Source: Candidatus Woesearchaeota archaeon (GTDB taxonomy: Archaea; Nanobdellota; Nanobdellia; Woesearchaeales; UBA10216). Taken from it: a stretch of DNA of 54,292 nt. Made by a program: the position numbers and the translations under genes. How positions within the stretch are numbered: position 1 is the first letter of the stretch; every line of letters begins with the position of its first letter. The stretch covers positions 1 through 54,292 of the forward strand of contig JACPIH010000017.1 in the NCBI GenBank assembly GCA_016188155.1, read 5' to 3'. Under the pieces are notes generated by a model. That model saw only the letters and a program-made list of their open reading frames with translations, was not told where the DNA came from and made no database searches. Below, piece by piece: positions 41,143-49,011 of this stretch.

Positions 41143-42075
41143 TTATTTGGATATGCCTTCCAGATACCTTTCTGCCTCAAGCGCTGCCTGGCAGCCCATC
41201 CCAGCAGCCGTAACCGCTTGCCTGTATACCTTGTCGTAAACATCACCCGCAACAAACACACCAGGCAGCTTTGTCCTCATCCTGCTGTCGGCTTTTATGT
41301 AGCCGTTCTCGTCAAGATCAAGAATTCCATTGAATGCTGCGCTGTTTGGTATGTGACCTATTGCAAGGAACATGGCGCTTGCCTTGAGGTCGGTAACTTT
41401 CCCATCATTTACACTCTTTATCCTAACGCCCGTAACTCTCCTATCCTCTCCCAGCACTTCCACAACCTCAGAATTCCAGATAACCTTTATTTTAGGGTTT
41501 GAGAGCGCCCTTTCCTGCATTATCTTGCTAGCCCTGAACTCATCCCTCCTATGCACTATGGTGACAAAGTTCGTGACCTTAGAAAGGAACAAGGACTCCT
41601 CGCAGGCGCTGTCCCCGCCGCCTACGACAACAACGTCCTTGCCCCCATATAGAGGGCCATCGCAGGTTGCGCACGTGTGCACTCCCCTATTGAAGTATCT
41701 CAGCTCGGACTCCAACCCCAACATCTTGGCAGAGGCGCCAGTCGCGATAATCACAGTCAGCGATTCAACCTTCTCGCCATCAACCACAATCTCGTAGAAA
41801 TTGTTTTTCACATCATTTTTGACCGAAAAAGACTCAACATTGCCATCCATGAACCTTGCGCCAAAGCGCTTGGCCTGCTCCTTGCACTTGGTAACAAGAA
41901 CAGGACCCATGATACCTTCAGGAAAGCCCGGATAATTCTCAACGTCAGTGGTCAGCATAAGCTGCCCGCCTTCATCCTTCCCGGAAATAACAAGCGGGCT
42001 CAAATTTGCCCTCGCAGCATAAATTGCAGCTGTCAAGCCAGCTATGCCTGCTCCGATTATTACGAGTTTTTCCAT
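41143..42075 (-). CDS. trxB: thioredoxin reductase
   Basis: 310 residues. The FAD motif is VIIGAGIAGLTAAIYAAR, the redox-active CATC is in HTCATCDGPLYGG, the NADPH motif is VVVGGGDSACEES, and the C-terminal FAD motif is GVFVAGDV. It passes electrons from NADPH to thioredoxin in the cytosol. AATTTAAAC on the minus strand at about 42099-42107 is 27 nt before ATG 42075, so it is leaderless. It converges with the giant Cys-rich gene. A role in keeping the cytosol reduced while many disulfide proteins are exported is only a guess. Confidence 0.95.
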   Translation of the reverse strand: MEKLVIIGAGIAGLTAAIYAARANLSPLVISGKDEGGQLMLTTDVENYPGFPEGIMGPVLVTKCKEQAKRFGARFMDGNVESFSVKNDVKNNFYEIVVDGEKVESLTVIIATGASAKMLGLESELRYFNRGVHTCATCDGPLYGGKDVVVVGGGDSACEESLFLSKVTNFVTIVHRRDEFRASKIMQERALSNPKIKVIWNSEVVEVLGEDRRVTGVRIKSVNDGKVTDLKASAMFLAIGHIPNSAAFNGILDLDENGYIKADSRMRTKLPGVFVAGDVYDKVYRQAVTAAGMGCQAALEAERYLEGISK

Positions 42076-42169
42076 ATCGGCTGCGGCTACTGCGGCTAGT
42101 TTAAATTATTATCGCCAAACCGGATATGGCAGCCAGAGACTAGAGGCAGGAGGCATAACTTCCACTATG

Positions 42170-42742
42170 CTATGCCTTCTTCCGGCAAGTCGCTATATGG
42201 TCATCCACCATACCAACTGCCTGCATGAATGCGTAGCAGATTGTCGAACCAGCAAACTTAAACCCCTTCTTCTGCAAATCCTTGCTCATGGCATCACTCT
42301 GCGCGGTCCTGGCGGGTATTTCCTTCAGCACTTTCCAGCGATTAACAATTGGTTTTCCCTCAGTAAAGCGCCATATGTATTTATCAAAACTGCCGAATTC
42401 TTCCTGCACTTTCAAGAATGCCTTTGCATTTTGAATTGCTGCCAGTATTTTGAGCCTATTTCTGATAATTCCCTCATCCTGAAGCAGCCGTTCAACTTTC
42501 TCCACACCATACTTGGAAATTTTCATCGCATCAAAATTGTCAAACGCTTTTCTGTAATTCTCACGCTTCTTAAGCACGATCAGCCAATTTAAACCAGCTT
42601 GGGCTCCTTCGAGAATGAGCATTTCAAATAAGCGCCTGTCGTCATGCACAGGCTTTCCCCACTCATAATCATGGTAGCGGGCAAATAATTCGTTTTCATT
42701 CCCAAAACAGCGATTCGTCAGAAGTCTAGAAGGCGGGGTCAT
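42170..42742 (-). CDS. tag: DNA-3-methyladenine glycosylase I
   Basis: 190 residues of the helix-hairpin-helix glycosylase that removes 3-methyladenine from alkylated DNA. Hallmarks are RCFGNENELFARYHDYEWG, LFEMLILEGAQAGLNW, VLKKRENYRKAFDNFD, GFKFAGSTICYAFMQAVG and a zinc snap using the N-terminal Cys and His with C-terminal DDHIATC. It is close to the bacterial enzyme, so transfer from bacteria is plausible. It overlaps the PCNA stop by one base and is co-transcribed with it. Confidence 0.93.
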   Translation of the reverse strand: MTPPSRLLTNRCFGNENELFARYHDYEWGKPVHDDRRLFEMLILEGAQAGLNWLIVLKKRENYRKAFDNFDAMKISKYGVEKVERLLQDEGIIRNRLKILAAIQNAKAFLKVQEEFGSFDKYIWRFTEGKPIVNRWKVLKEIPARTAQSDAMSKDLQKKGFKFAGSTICYAFMQAVGMVDDHIATCRKKA

Positions 42743-43479
42743 TAATCCGTATCCACTCTCGGAGCCAGTATGAATGCCATCATGACCTTGTCAACTGTGC
42801 TGTAGGTAATCCTGAGCGGGTAGTCCTTGTTGAACTGGACAAGAACGCGGTCTGAAAGCTTGCTGCCCTCAATCATCTTCTTGAGGTATTCAATGGAGTA
42901 CTTTGCCTTTGTTTTTTCCTTCGCAACCACCTTCGCAGATTCAGAATCCCTAATCTCAATAGCTGCGCTGTTGAGGTCGCCCTCAGCCTGCAAAGTAAGC
43001 TTGCCGGGCTCAGCCACAAGGTTCACAGACTCAGAAACTATGTCAGCGTCATTAACCGCCTCGTTGAAAACAGTTGAGTCAAGCTCGATGTTTACGGGGA
43101 AAGAAAGCTCAGGCACCTTCTGGTCCTTGTCCTCCATGTCAATTATTGGAAGGCTAAAAGTCCTTGTTGAAGATGACTTAAGCTGCACCTTAAGCTTGTT
43201 GCTGTCAAGCTCCAAAGTAAGCATGTCAGAAGGCCCGGCCCTGCGCATAATCTGCCTGAGATTCGCAAGGTTTATCGCAATGTCCGCTGGCTTCTCAACA
43301 TCATACTCTGTAAAAGCAGTTGGAAGAAGCTTGAAAATAACCATGGCAACATTAGCCGGGTCCATGGCTACAAGCTCAATGCCATCCCTGGAAATCTTCA
43401 GCTTTGCCTCATTGACGAGCTCAGAAATGATTGAGATGCTATCCTTCAAGTACTTAGGCTCTGAAAGTGTCAGCCTCAT
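42742..43479 (-). CDS. pcn: DNA polymerase sliding clamp PCNA
   Basis: 245 residues, normal for archaeal PCNA, a homotrimeric ring that tethers polymerase and repair enzymes. The N-terminal part has LVNEAKLKISRDGIELVAMDPANVAM and the interdomain region LDSNKLKVQLKSSSTRTF. The C-terminal strand has FILAPRVDTD. GGGGGTAAAAC before the ATG gives a ribosome site, and TATTTAAAAATTT at about 43529-43541 a TATA box. Coupling to tag puts a repair enzyme under clamp expression. Confidence 0.95.
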   Translation of the reverse strand: MRLTLSEPKYLKDSISIISELVNEAKLKISRDGIELVAMDPANVAMVIFKLLPTAFTEYDVEKPADIAINLANLRQIMRRAGPSDMLTLELDSNKLKVQLKSSSTRTFSLPIIDMEDKDQKVPELSFPVNIELDSTVFNEAVNDADIVSESVNLVAEPGKLTLQAEGDLNSAAIEIRDSESAKVVAKEKTKAKYSIEYLKKMIEGSKLSDRVLVQFNKDYPLRITYSTVDKVMMAFILAPRVDTD

Positions 43480-43579
43480 GTTTTACCCCCAAACAACAAC
43501 TTACCAATGCCCTTTGCCGTTTCTGCCGCTATTTAAAAATTTTTTGACAAAATACCACCTCGGAAGCAGCAGCCAGTAC

Positions 43580-44920
43580 TTACGCCAGTACAATGCGCTG
43601 GCCGTCATGGGCAAGGTGCACCTGCTTTTCGCCGTAGCCCAAAGCGGAAGCCGCGTGCTTAACAGCTTCCTTAGACCTCCTCTCGCCATGAGAAGGGATT
43701 ATGTGCTTCGGCCTGAGAAGCTCAAGAAGATACCTCACATCCTGCCCGGAAGCATGGCCTGACTGGTGGACGTCCTTGAAAATCCTGACATTCGTCCTCC
43801 TTAGAAGGGATTCCAGCCTTTCCCTGTTCTTCCTATTGGTTGGCGTTGGAATTACCCTGCACGAAAAAACTATGGCATCCTTCGGGCCAAGGTTGAAATG
43901 AAGCAAGCCAGAAGCAATCCTGGACAGGACTGACTTGGGTTCGCCCTGGTGCCCTGTGCAGATTACCAGGTATTTTTCCTTGCCATCCCGGTCAATCTTC
44001 CTGAGCCTCTCGCCAACCTTGGCCGAAAATTTCACAAGCTCTGCCTTGTCAGAAAAGTTAACAAGATTAATCTCCTCAGCAGCTGCGATGTACTTGGCCA
44101 TGCTCCTGCCCAGAATGACAACCTTCCTGCCAATCTTCTGGCCAAGCTCAATGACGCTCTTCAGCCTGGCTATGTGAGAGGAGAACGTTGTAACGATAAT
44201 GCCCCTCCCGTCATGGTTCTGGCTCAGCAGCACATCAGCAAGCATGTCCTTCGCAACCTTCTCAGAAGGCGTCTTTGCATCAACATAAGCGTTTGTGCTG
44301 TCAACAAAAACAGCCAGCACGCCTTCCTTCCCAATCTCCTTAATGCGCTCATAATTCGGAGGCTTGCCCAAAGTTGGGGTGTCATCAAGCTTGAAATCAT
44401 TCGCGTAAACAACAGCGCCAGCAGGGGTATGAATGACAACCATGGCAGTATGAGGGGTTGAATGCGTGATACTGACTAATTCAACCTTGATCTTCTTGGA
44501 AATCGCGACCTTGCCGTTCAAGTCCACAACCTTGAGCTTGTTGCTGATGCGAAGCCCTGCGTCTTCAATGATGTGCCTCAGGACCTGAATCGTATAAGGA
44601 GTCCCCAGTATGGGAGCGTCGTAATGGTGGGCAAGGTAAGGAATCGCCCCGAGATGGTCAAGATGGGCGTGGCTGGGCACAATAGCCTTAACCTTAGGCA
44701 TCCAATCCCTGATAAGATCATCATCAGGAACAGCCCTCGCCTTAATAAGAACATCCCTGTTTAGCTTGACAACGCCCTCTTCCTCATCATCAGTTACCTT
44801 AATGTAGTTCTCAAGGTGAAGCCCCATGTCGCAGATGATAACCTCATCATCAACCCGAACGGCAATCATATTCCTGCCAACTTCATCAAACCCAGAAACA
44901 GTGCAAATCTCAACAGCCAT
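43580..44920 (-). CDS. archaeal RNase J (beta-CASP metallo-beta-lactamase)
   Basis: 446 residues from ATG 44920 (a TTG at 44944 is in frame). The start fits a TATA-like GTTTTAAAAT about 37 nt upstream with a short leader. It has the zinc motif SHAHLDHLGA, THSTPHT, YANDFKLDD, the beta-CASP region FSSHIARL and GRSM, CTGHQGEP, and the C-terminal HQSGHASGQD and PSHGE motifs. RNase J is a 5'-to-3' exonuclease and endonuclease for RNA turnover and rRNA processing. Confidence 0.93.
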   Translation of the reverse strand: MAVEICTVSGFDEVGRNMIAVRVDDEVIICDMGLHLENYIKVTDDEEEGVVKLNRDVLIKARAVPDDDLIRDWMPKVKAIVPSHAHLDHLGAIPYLAHHYDAPILGTPYTIQVLRHIIEDAGLRISNKLKVVDLNGKVAISKKIKVELVSITHSTPHTAMVVIHTPAGAVVYANDFKLDDTPTLGKPPNYERIKEIGKEGVLAVFVDSTNAYVDAKTPSEKVAKDMLADVLLSQNHDGRGIIVTTFSSHIARLKSVIELGQKIGRKVVILGRSMAKYIAAAEEINLVNFSDKAELVKFSAKVGERLRKIDRDGKEKYLVICTGHQGEPKSVLSRIASGLLHFNLGPKDAIVFSCRVIPTPTNRKNRERLESLLRRTNVRIFKDVHQSGHASGQDVRYLLELLRPKHIIPSHGERRSKEAVKHAASALGYGEKQVHLAHDGQRIVLA

Positions 44921-44984
44921 TTTGTAATCAACACATCTTCCCAAAAGCGGCTTATTTTAAAACTTTTCTATCCCAAAAAAGTCA

Positions 44985-45180
44985 TGCGGGGGACGTGATT
45001 CGAACACGTGTACCCACTAAGGGACAAGCTTTTCCGCGACCTCGCTTCCCACGTCGCCATTGCGGCGACGGGGCCCAATCGGCTGCTGCCGATTTGGGTT
45101 TGGTCGAGCTTTTTGTGAGCAGCAGCGAACAAAAAGGTCGTCTGAAGCTTGCGCATTTGACCGGGCTCTGCCACCCCCGC
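44985..45180 (-). tRNA. tRNA-Leu(CAG) with a 110-nt intron
   Basis: On the minus strand, acceptor GCGGGGG (45180-45174) pairs with CCCCCGC (44992-44986), with discriminator A. The D arm contains GCAGAGCCCGGTCAAATGC. Anticodon stem CAAGC/GCTTG has loop TTCAGA..A with anticodon CAG. A long variable arm (TCCC-TTAGT-GGGT) marks a class II tRNA. The T arm is ACGTG-TTCGAAT-CACGT. CCA is not encoded. The intron lies at the canonical 37/38 position. A leader with two strong hairpins precedes it, and TTAAATTTAA near 45283-45292 is the probable TATA box. Confidence 0.93.
45031..45140 (-). other. canonical-position (37/38) intron of tRNA-Leu
   Basis: 110 nt. Its ends CGACC and GGTCG pair, and T32-T33-C34 pair with the GGA near the 3' end, giving a slightly relaxed BHB. 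Inside are a 7-bp hairpin (45052-45058 with 45064-45070), a 10-bp-class hairpin (45074-45083 with 45088-45098) and a 30-nt segment (45110-45140) shared with the tRNA-Pro intron. Confidence 0.8.
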
Positions 45181-45201
45181 GCAACCCTTTTCGCAAAAGC
45201 C

Positions 45202-45251
45202 CAAGTCGTGGCAAAGCACGACTGGGCACAGTCGACTGCGGTCGACTTGTG
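45202..45251 (-). repeat. double-hairpin module, copy 1 (tRNA-Leu leader)
   Basis: Plus-strand order is CAAGTCGTGG-CAAAG-CACGACTG, then GGCACAGTCGAC-TGCG-GTCGACTTGTG. It has the same layout and outer sequence as 47102-47149. It lies in the predicted 5' leader of tRNA-Leu. Confidence 0.6.
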
Positions 45252-45350
45252 GGTTGATCCAAAAACGAACCGTGGAGACTTCTTAAATTTAACGTAAATT
45301 CAGCCAGCGTGGCTAAAATATAAAAAGAAGCCTGCATTACCTCTCTTGAA

Positions 45351-46457
45351 ATGGTAAGGGAAACAAGCGCTTCTCAAGGCAATTTTCAGGAAAAGGCTTC
45401 TATGGCTCCTATGATGCAGAGCAAGGAATCTACGATGAAGGCAATGCGCTTTCACGAGTTTGGCGGACCTGAGGTCTTGTGCTACGAGGACGTTCCCAAG
45501 CCTGTTCCCGAGTTTGGACAGGCTCTTGTGAGAGTCAAGGCTGCTTCCATCAACCGCATAGACATTTGGGCTGAGAAAGGCATTTACTACAAGCCAAGCC
45601 TTCCTCACATTCCAGGCAGTGATGCTGCAGGCGTTGTTGAGGAAGTCAATGCCGGCGATGAGTCCTTTATTGGCGGGAAAGTAATAGTCTACCCCACTTT
45701 GGCTTGCTTTCACTGCAGGCTATGCATTGAGGGCAGCCACAACCTCTGCACCAATCGCAAGACTTTAGGAGCCCATGTTAACGGCAGCTATTCAGAATAC
45801 ATCACTGTCCCTATTAAGAACCTTATGCGAATGCCTGAAGCTTTGAAGTTTGAAGAAGCCGCAGCATTGCCTTTAACATTTACAACGGCCTACCATATGC
45901 TGGTTGACAGGGCAAAGCTTCAGCCGCACGAAACTGTCCTGGTCCTGGGGGCTGGCTCTGGAGTTGGCTCTGCCGCAATCCAAATCGCTTCTTTGCTGGG
46001 TGCAAATGTTATTGCAACTTCGTCAACAGAGGAAAAGCTCAGGAAAGCGCAGAGGATTGGTGCGGACGTTGCTGTAAACTACGCTGAAGAGGGCTGGGTT
46101 GACGAGGTCATGGCAGCTACGAACAACAAAGGTGTTGACGTCGTTATTGACCACATAGGAGCGGCAACATTCGCGAAAAGCATAAAGTGCCTGGCAAAGA
46201 ACGGCAGGCTGGTGACGTGCGGGGTAACTTCAGGAAATGAGGCCACAATTGATATCAGGGAGCTGTTCAGCTCTCAGCGCTCAATCCTTGGCTCGGTGCA
46301 AGGCACCATGAAAGACTTCATAGCGGTTGCAAAGTTAGCCGCTGATGGAAAGATCAAGCCGCTGCTTGACTCTGTTTACCCGTTGAGGGATGCAAGAAAG
46401 GCCCAGGAGCGCCTGCTCTCAAGGCAGTCGTTTGGAAAGATTGTGCTGGTGCCTTGA
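45351..46457 (+). CDS. zinc-binding alcohol dehydrogenase / quinone oxidoreductase (MDR family)
   Basis: 368 residues. After an unusual 28-residue Ser/Gln/Met-rich N-terminal extension comes the typical start MKAMRFHEFGGPEVL. Structural-zinc cysteines lie in CFHCRLCIEGSHNLC. The cofactor loop VLGAGSGVGSAAIQIA binds NADPH. The catalytic-zinc Cys is not at its classical place, so it may act as a quinone or enone reductase. Substrate unknown. AAAATATAAAAA at about 45314-45325 places transcription start a few bases before ATG 45351, supporting the long form. Confidence 0.88.
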   Translation: MVRETSASQGNFQEKASMAPMMQSKESTMKAMRFHEFGGPEVLCYEDVPKPVPEFGQALVRVKAASINRIDIWAEKGIYYKPSLPHIPGSDAAGVVEEVNAGDESFIGGKVIVYPTLACFHCRLCIEGSHNLCTNRKTLGAHVNGSYSEYITVPIKNLMRMPEALKFEEAAALPLTFTTAYHMLVDRAKLQPHETVLVLGAGSGVGSAAIQIASLLGANVIATSSTEEKLRKAQRIGADVAVNYAEEGWVDEVMAATNNKGVDVVIDHIGAATFAKSIKCLAKNGRLVTCGVTSGNEATIDIRELFSSQRSILGSVQGTMKDFIAVAKLAADGKIKPLLDSVYPLRDARKAQERLLSRQSFGKIVLVP

Positions 46458-46492
46458 TAAAGTTTTTAAAGATAATCACATGAATTAGCTCT

Positions 46493-47035
46493 ATGCGATT
46501 TCATTTAGCATTACTGCTACTCTCCGTATTTATTTCTGCATGTACAGCAGGTAACGAGTTAAGTGATGAAGAGAGTGAACTTGATAATTGTGATTCTATA
46601 AACGATACGTTTCAAAAACAACATTGCCTTGCCAAGTTAGCAGTAGATGAAGGTGATGTCACTATTTGTGATCAGATTGAATTAGGTCGTGTAAGAGAAA
46701 ACTGTTATAATGATGTGGCAGGCAGATTAAGCGATGTAAAAATTTGTGATACAAAGTATCCGGATGAAGACATATTCCGTGTCGAATGCTACTCAAACGT
46801 AGCTGTAGGCAGCAAAGATACAACTGTGTGCGATAAAATATCAAACCCCGCTCTCGCAGCTGTCTGTTATAGCGATGTTGCAGCAGCAGAGCGCGATATA
46901 GAAATATGCAACCAAATTAAAGACGTCCAAGGGAAAGAAGAGTGCATGTCTAAATTGAATTTCTTATTGGGTAATTGCGATGCTCTCAGATTTGAAGCAT
47001 CAAGAGCCTATTGCAAGAGTGTGCATGGTAGTTAG
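46493..47035 (+). CDS. lipoprotein-like protein with Cys-pair repeats
   Basis: 180 residues. The signal sequence ends in LLSVFISAC, a lipobox-like site. The mature part has at least five repeats of about 25-30 residues with a C-x(2)-I ... C-x(2)-x-x-A pattern, for example DSINDTFQKQHCLAKLA, CDQIELGRVRENCYNDVA and CDKISNPALAAVCYSDVA. The repeats probably stack with one disulfide each, similar to helical repeats seen in archaeal exported proteins of unknown role. TTTTTAAAGAT near 46462-46472 is about 27 nt before the ATG. The stop abuts the 3' end of the convergent tRNA-Pro. Confidence 0.7.
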   Translation: MRFHLALLLLSVFISACTAGNELSDEESELDNCDSINDTFQKQHCLAKLAVDEGDVTICDQIELGRVRENCYNDVAGRLSDVKICDTKYPDEDIFRVECYSNVAVGSKDTTVCDKISNPALAAVCYSDVAAAERDIEICNQIKDVQGKEECMSKLNFLLGNCDALRFEASRAYCKSVHGS

Positions 47036-47070
47036 TGGGGCTGCTGGGATTCGAACCCAGACTACAGCGT

Positions 47071-47181
47071 TTTTCTTCCCTTTTCATTTTTGGTTGAGCC
47101 GCAAGTCGCTTTCAGCGACTGCGCACAGTCGAGCTATGCTCGACTTGTGTTTTTGTGAGCATCAGCGAAACAAAAAGGTCA
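47071..47181 (-). other. canonical-position (37/38) intron of tRNA-Pro
   Basis: 111 nt. T32-T33-C34 pair with GAA near the 3' splice site, and intron CCTTTT can pair with AAAAGG, a relaxed BHB. It contains the double-hairpin module (47102-47149) directly followed by the 30-nt segment (47150-47181) that is nearly identical to the tRNA-Leu intron's. Confidence 0.8.
47102..47149 (-). repeat. double-hairpin module, copy 2 (inside the tRNA-Pro intron)
   Basis: Plus-strand order is CAAGTCGC-TTTCA-GCGACTGC, then GCACAGTCGAGC-TAT-GCTCGACTTGTG. The loops differ from copy 1 while the stems are compensated, which suggests conserved RNA structure. Confidence 0.6.
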
Positions 47182-47276
47182 CCCGAACGCTGTGTGTTAC
47201 CAAGTTGCACTACAGCCCCTTGAAGCCCATGGCTATTTCGGATAATATTTAAAGGTATAGAAATCCAATTTGCTTC

Positions 47277-47411
47277 ATGCCTATCAAACTCCGCTGTGAT
47301 TGCCAAGTTTCAGATGATGGAAAATTTACTGTCTCAGAAAGGTGCAAGAGCTGCAGGGAATGCAATCTTGCTGCGACGATGCACCCTTTTGGCAACAGAA
47401 GGCTGTCTTAA
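47277..47411 (+). CDS. 44-residue zinc-ribbon-like protein
   Basis: It starts MPIKLRCDCQVSDDGK and has C7-x-C9, then CKSCREC (C23, C26, C29), enough to bind one zinc. The TATA box ATATTTAAAGG near 47246-47255 lies about 28 nt before ATG 47277, a leaderless gene. It overlaps the 3' end of the convergent glycyl-tRNA synthetase gene by four bases. The function is unknown. Its clear promoter makes it more than a chance frame. Confidence 0.55.
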   Translation: MPIKLRCDCQVSDDGKFTVSERCKSCRECNLAATMHPFGNRRLS

Positions 47412-48958
47412 AGCTTGGCAAAGCTTGTCTTCCCAGAAAGAAGCTCCCACACGACATGCGGAAGGTCCTTGATTTTTACCCTTGCCTGCTTCGTGCTATC
47501 CCTCTCCCTAATTGTGACGTCGTGCTTTGCCAATGAGTCAAAGTCTATGGTAATGCAAAATGGCGTTCCGGACTCGTCCATGCGGGCATACCTTTTTCCG
47601 ATACTTCCTGCCTCGTCATATAAGCAGCTGAAATCTTCCCTTAACTCATCATAAACCTTCTTTGCCGCAGCAACCAATTCATCCTTATTAGACAGCAGCG
47701 GGAAGACAGCCACTTTGATTGGAGCCAGTTTTGGATTCAGGTGCAGGACAATGTTCTCCCTTTTGATGTCGTACTCGTAAGCATCAAAAAGGAACACAAG
47801 GAAAGTGCGGTCAACGCCAAGCGACGGCTCTGCAACAACATGAGGCACAACTTTCATGCTGGTTTCAGGGTCAAAATAGCTAAGGTCCTTGCCCGATGCC
47901 TTTATGTGCTGCTGCAAATCATAATCAGACCTGTTTGAGATGCCTTCCAGCTCCTTCCAGCCAAACGGAAAGCTGAATTCCAAGTCCCAAGTATCGGTTG
48001 CGTAGTGGCTTTTCTCCTCCTTCACGTGCTGCCTTATCCTGAGGTTTTCCGCTTTAGCTCCCAAGTTTACAAACCACTGGTGCTCAAACGCCAGCCAGTA
48101 AGCATGCCATGGCAGAATAAGGCTCTTGTCAAGCATTTCCTTCACTTTCATCTTCTTAGGCTGCTCCTCTTTCTTCTTTTGCATTTCACTCGTTAATACG
48201 CTCAACTCATGGCTGTAATACTCTGCAACGTAAGGGCATTCCTCAACCTTTTTAGGATGCACAAAATACTCTATCTCCATCTGTTCAAACTCGCGGCATC
48301 GGAAAAGGAAGTCCCTCGGCGCTATCTCATTTCGGAATGCCTTGCCAATCTGCGCTATCCCGAAAGGCAGCTTCATCCTTGCGTTTTCCTGAACCAGCCT
48401 AAAGTTAGTGAATATGAGCTGCGCGGTTTCAGGCCTGAGGTAAGCCTCTGACTCCTTGCCTTCACTGGGGCCAACCGCTGTTTTGAACATCAGGTTGAAT
48501 GGCTGGGCAATCTTCAGCGCATCTGCTCCGCAGCGTGGGCATTTCACCTTGTGCTTTGCAATCAGCTCCCCAAGCTGCTGGGCGCTCATACCTGCTGTAG
48601 AAACTTTAGCCTTGTCTTCAACAGCATGGTCAGCCCTTGTTGTGTTGCCGCACTTACCGCACTTTGCCATTATGTCGGTGAAGTTTGCAACGTGGCCAGA
48701 AGCCTCCCAGACCTTCGGATGCGTTATGATGCTGCCGTCAATGCCAACGACATCGCTCCTGCCGCGTACATGTGCCTTCCACCACTCATGCTTGATATTG
48801 TTCTTCAGCTCAACGCCCAGTGGCCCGTAATCAAAGAATCCTGAAAGCCCTCCGTAAATCTCAGAATTCGGGTAAACAAAGCCCTTCCTCTTGCAGAACG
48901 TAGCCAGTTCATCTATCGTGAGCTTTTTCGTCTGCGGCTGCTTTTTCTCAGCTGTCAT
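47408..48958 (-). CDS. glyS: glycyl-tRNA synthetase (archaeal/eukaryal class II dimer)
   Basis: 516 residues. The N-terminal KRKGFVYPNSEIYGGLSGFFDYGPLG is diagnostic. A zinc-binding insertion has CGKCG and CPRCG. Motif 2 is FRNEIAPRDFLFRCREFEQME, motif 3 is EPSLGVDRTFLVFLFDAY, and an anticodon-binding domain closes the protein. It charges tRNA-Gly. ATG 48958 is 25 nt from a TATA box (48979-48988) that is also used by the divergent gene at 49012. Confidence 0.96.
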   Translation of the reverse strand: MTAEKKQPQTKKLTIDELATFCKRKGFVYPNSEIYGGLSGFFDYGPLGVELKNNIKHEWWKAHVRGRSDVVGIDGSIITHPKVWEASGHVANFTDIMAKCGKCGNTTRADHAVEDKAKVSTAGMSAQQLGELIAKHKVKCPRCGADALKIAQPFNLMFKTAVGPSEGKESEAYLRPETAQLIFTNFRLVQENARMKLPFGIAQIGKAFRNEIAPRDFLFRCREFEQMEIEYFVHPKKVEECPYVAEYYSHELSVLTSEMQKKKEEQPKKMKVKEMLDKSLILPWHAYWLAFEHQWFVNLGAKAENLRIRQHVKEEKSHYATDTWDLEFSFPFGWKELEGISNRSDYDLQQHIKASGKDLSYFDPETSMKVVPHVVAEPSLGVDRTFLVFLFDAYEYDIKRENIVLHLNPKLAPIKVAVFPLLSNKDELVAAAKKVYDELREDFSCLYDEAGSIGKRYARMDESGTPFCITIDFDSLAKHDVTIRERDSTKQARVKIKDLPHVVWELLSGKTSFAKL

Positions 48959-48978
48959 AGCGACTACTCTTTTGGAAA

Positions 48979-48988
48979 GGTATAAATT
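48979..48988. promoter_or_regulatory. shared bidirectional TATA box
   Basis: GTATAAATTG reads as a TATA box on both strands. Its centre is about 26 nt from the glyS start (48958, minus) and 28 nt from ATG 49012 (plus). Both genes would be leaderless from one TBP site. Confidence 0.5.
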
Positions 48989-49011
48989 GTTTGCGGTTTT
49001 CTTACTCAGAT

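Larger units (their letters stand above)
47036..47219 (-). tRNA. tRNA-Pro(CGG) with a 111-nt intron
   Basis: Minus strand: acceptor GGGGCTG (47219-47213) pairs with CAGCCCC (47043-47037), with discriminator A at 47036. The D arm is GTGCAACTTGGTAACAC. Anticodon stem CAGCG/CGCTG has loop TTCGGG..A with anticodon CGG. The T arm is CTGGG-TTCGAAT-CCCAG. CCA is not encoded. The intron lies after G37. Confidence 0.9.
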
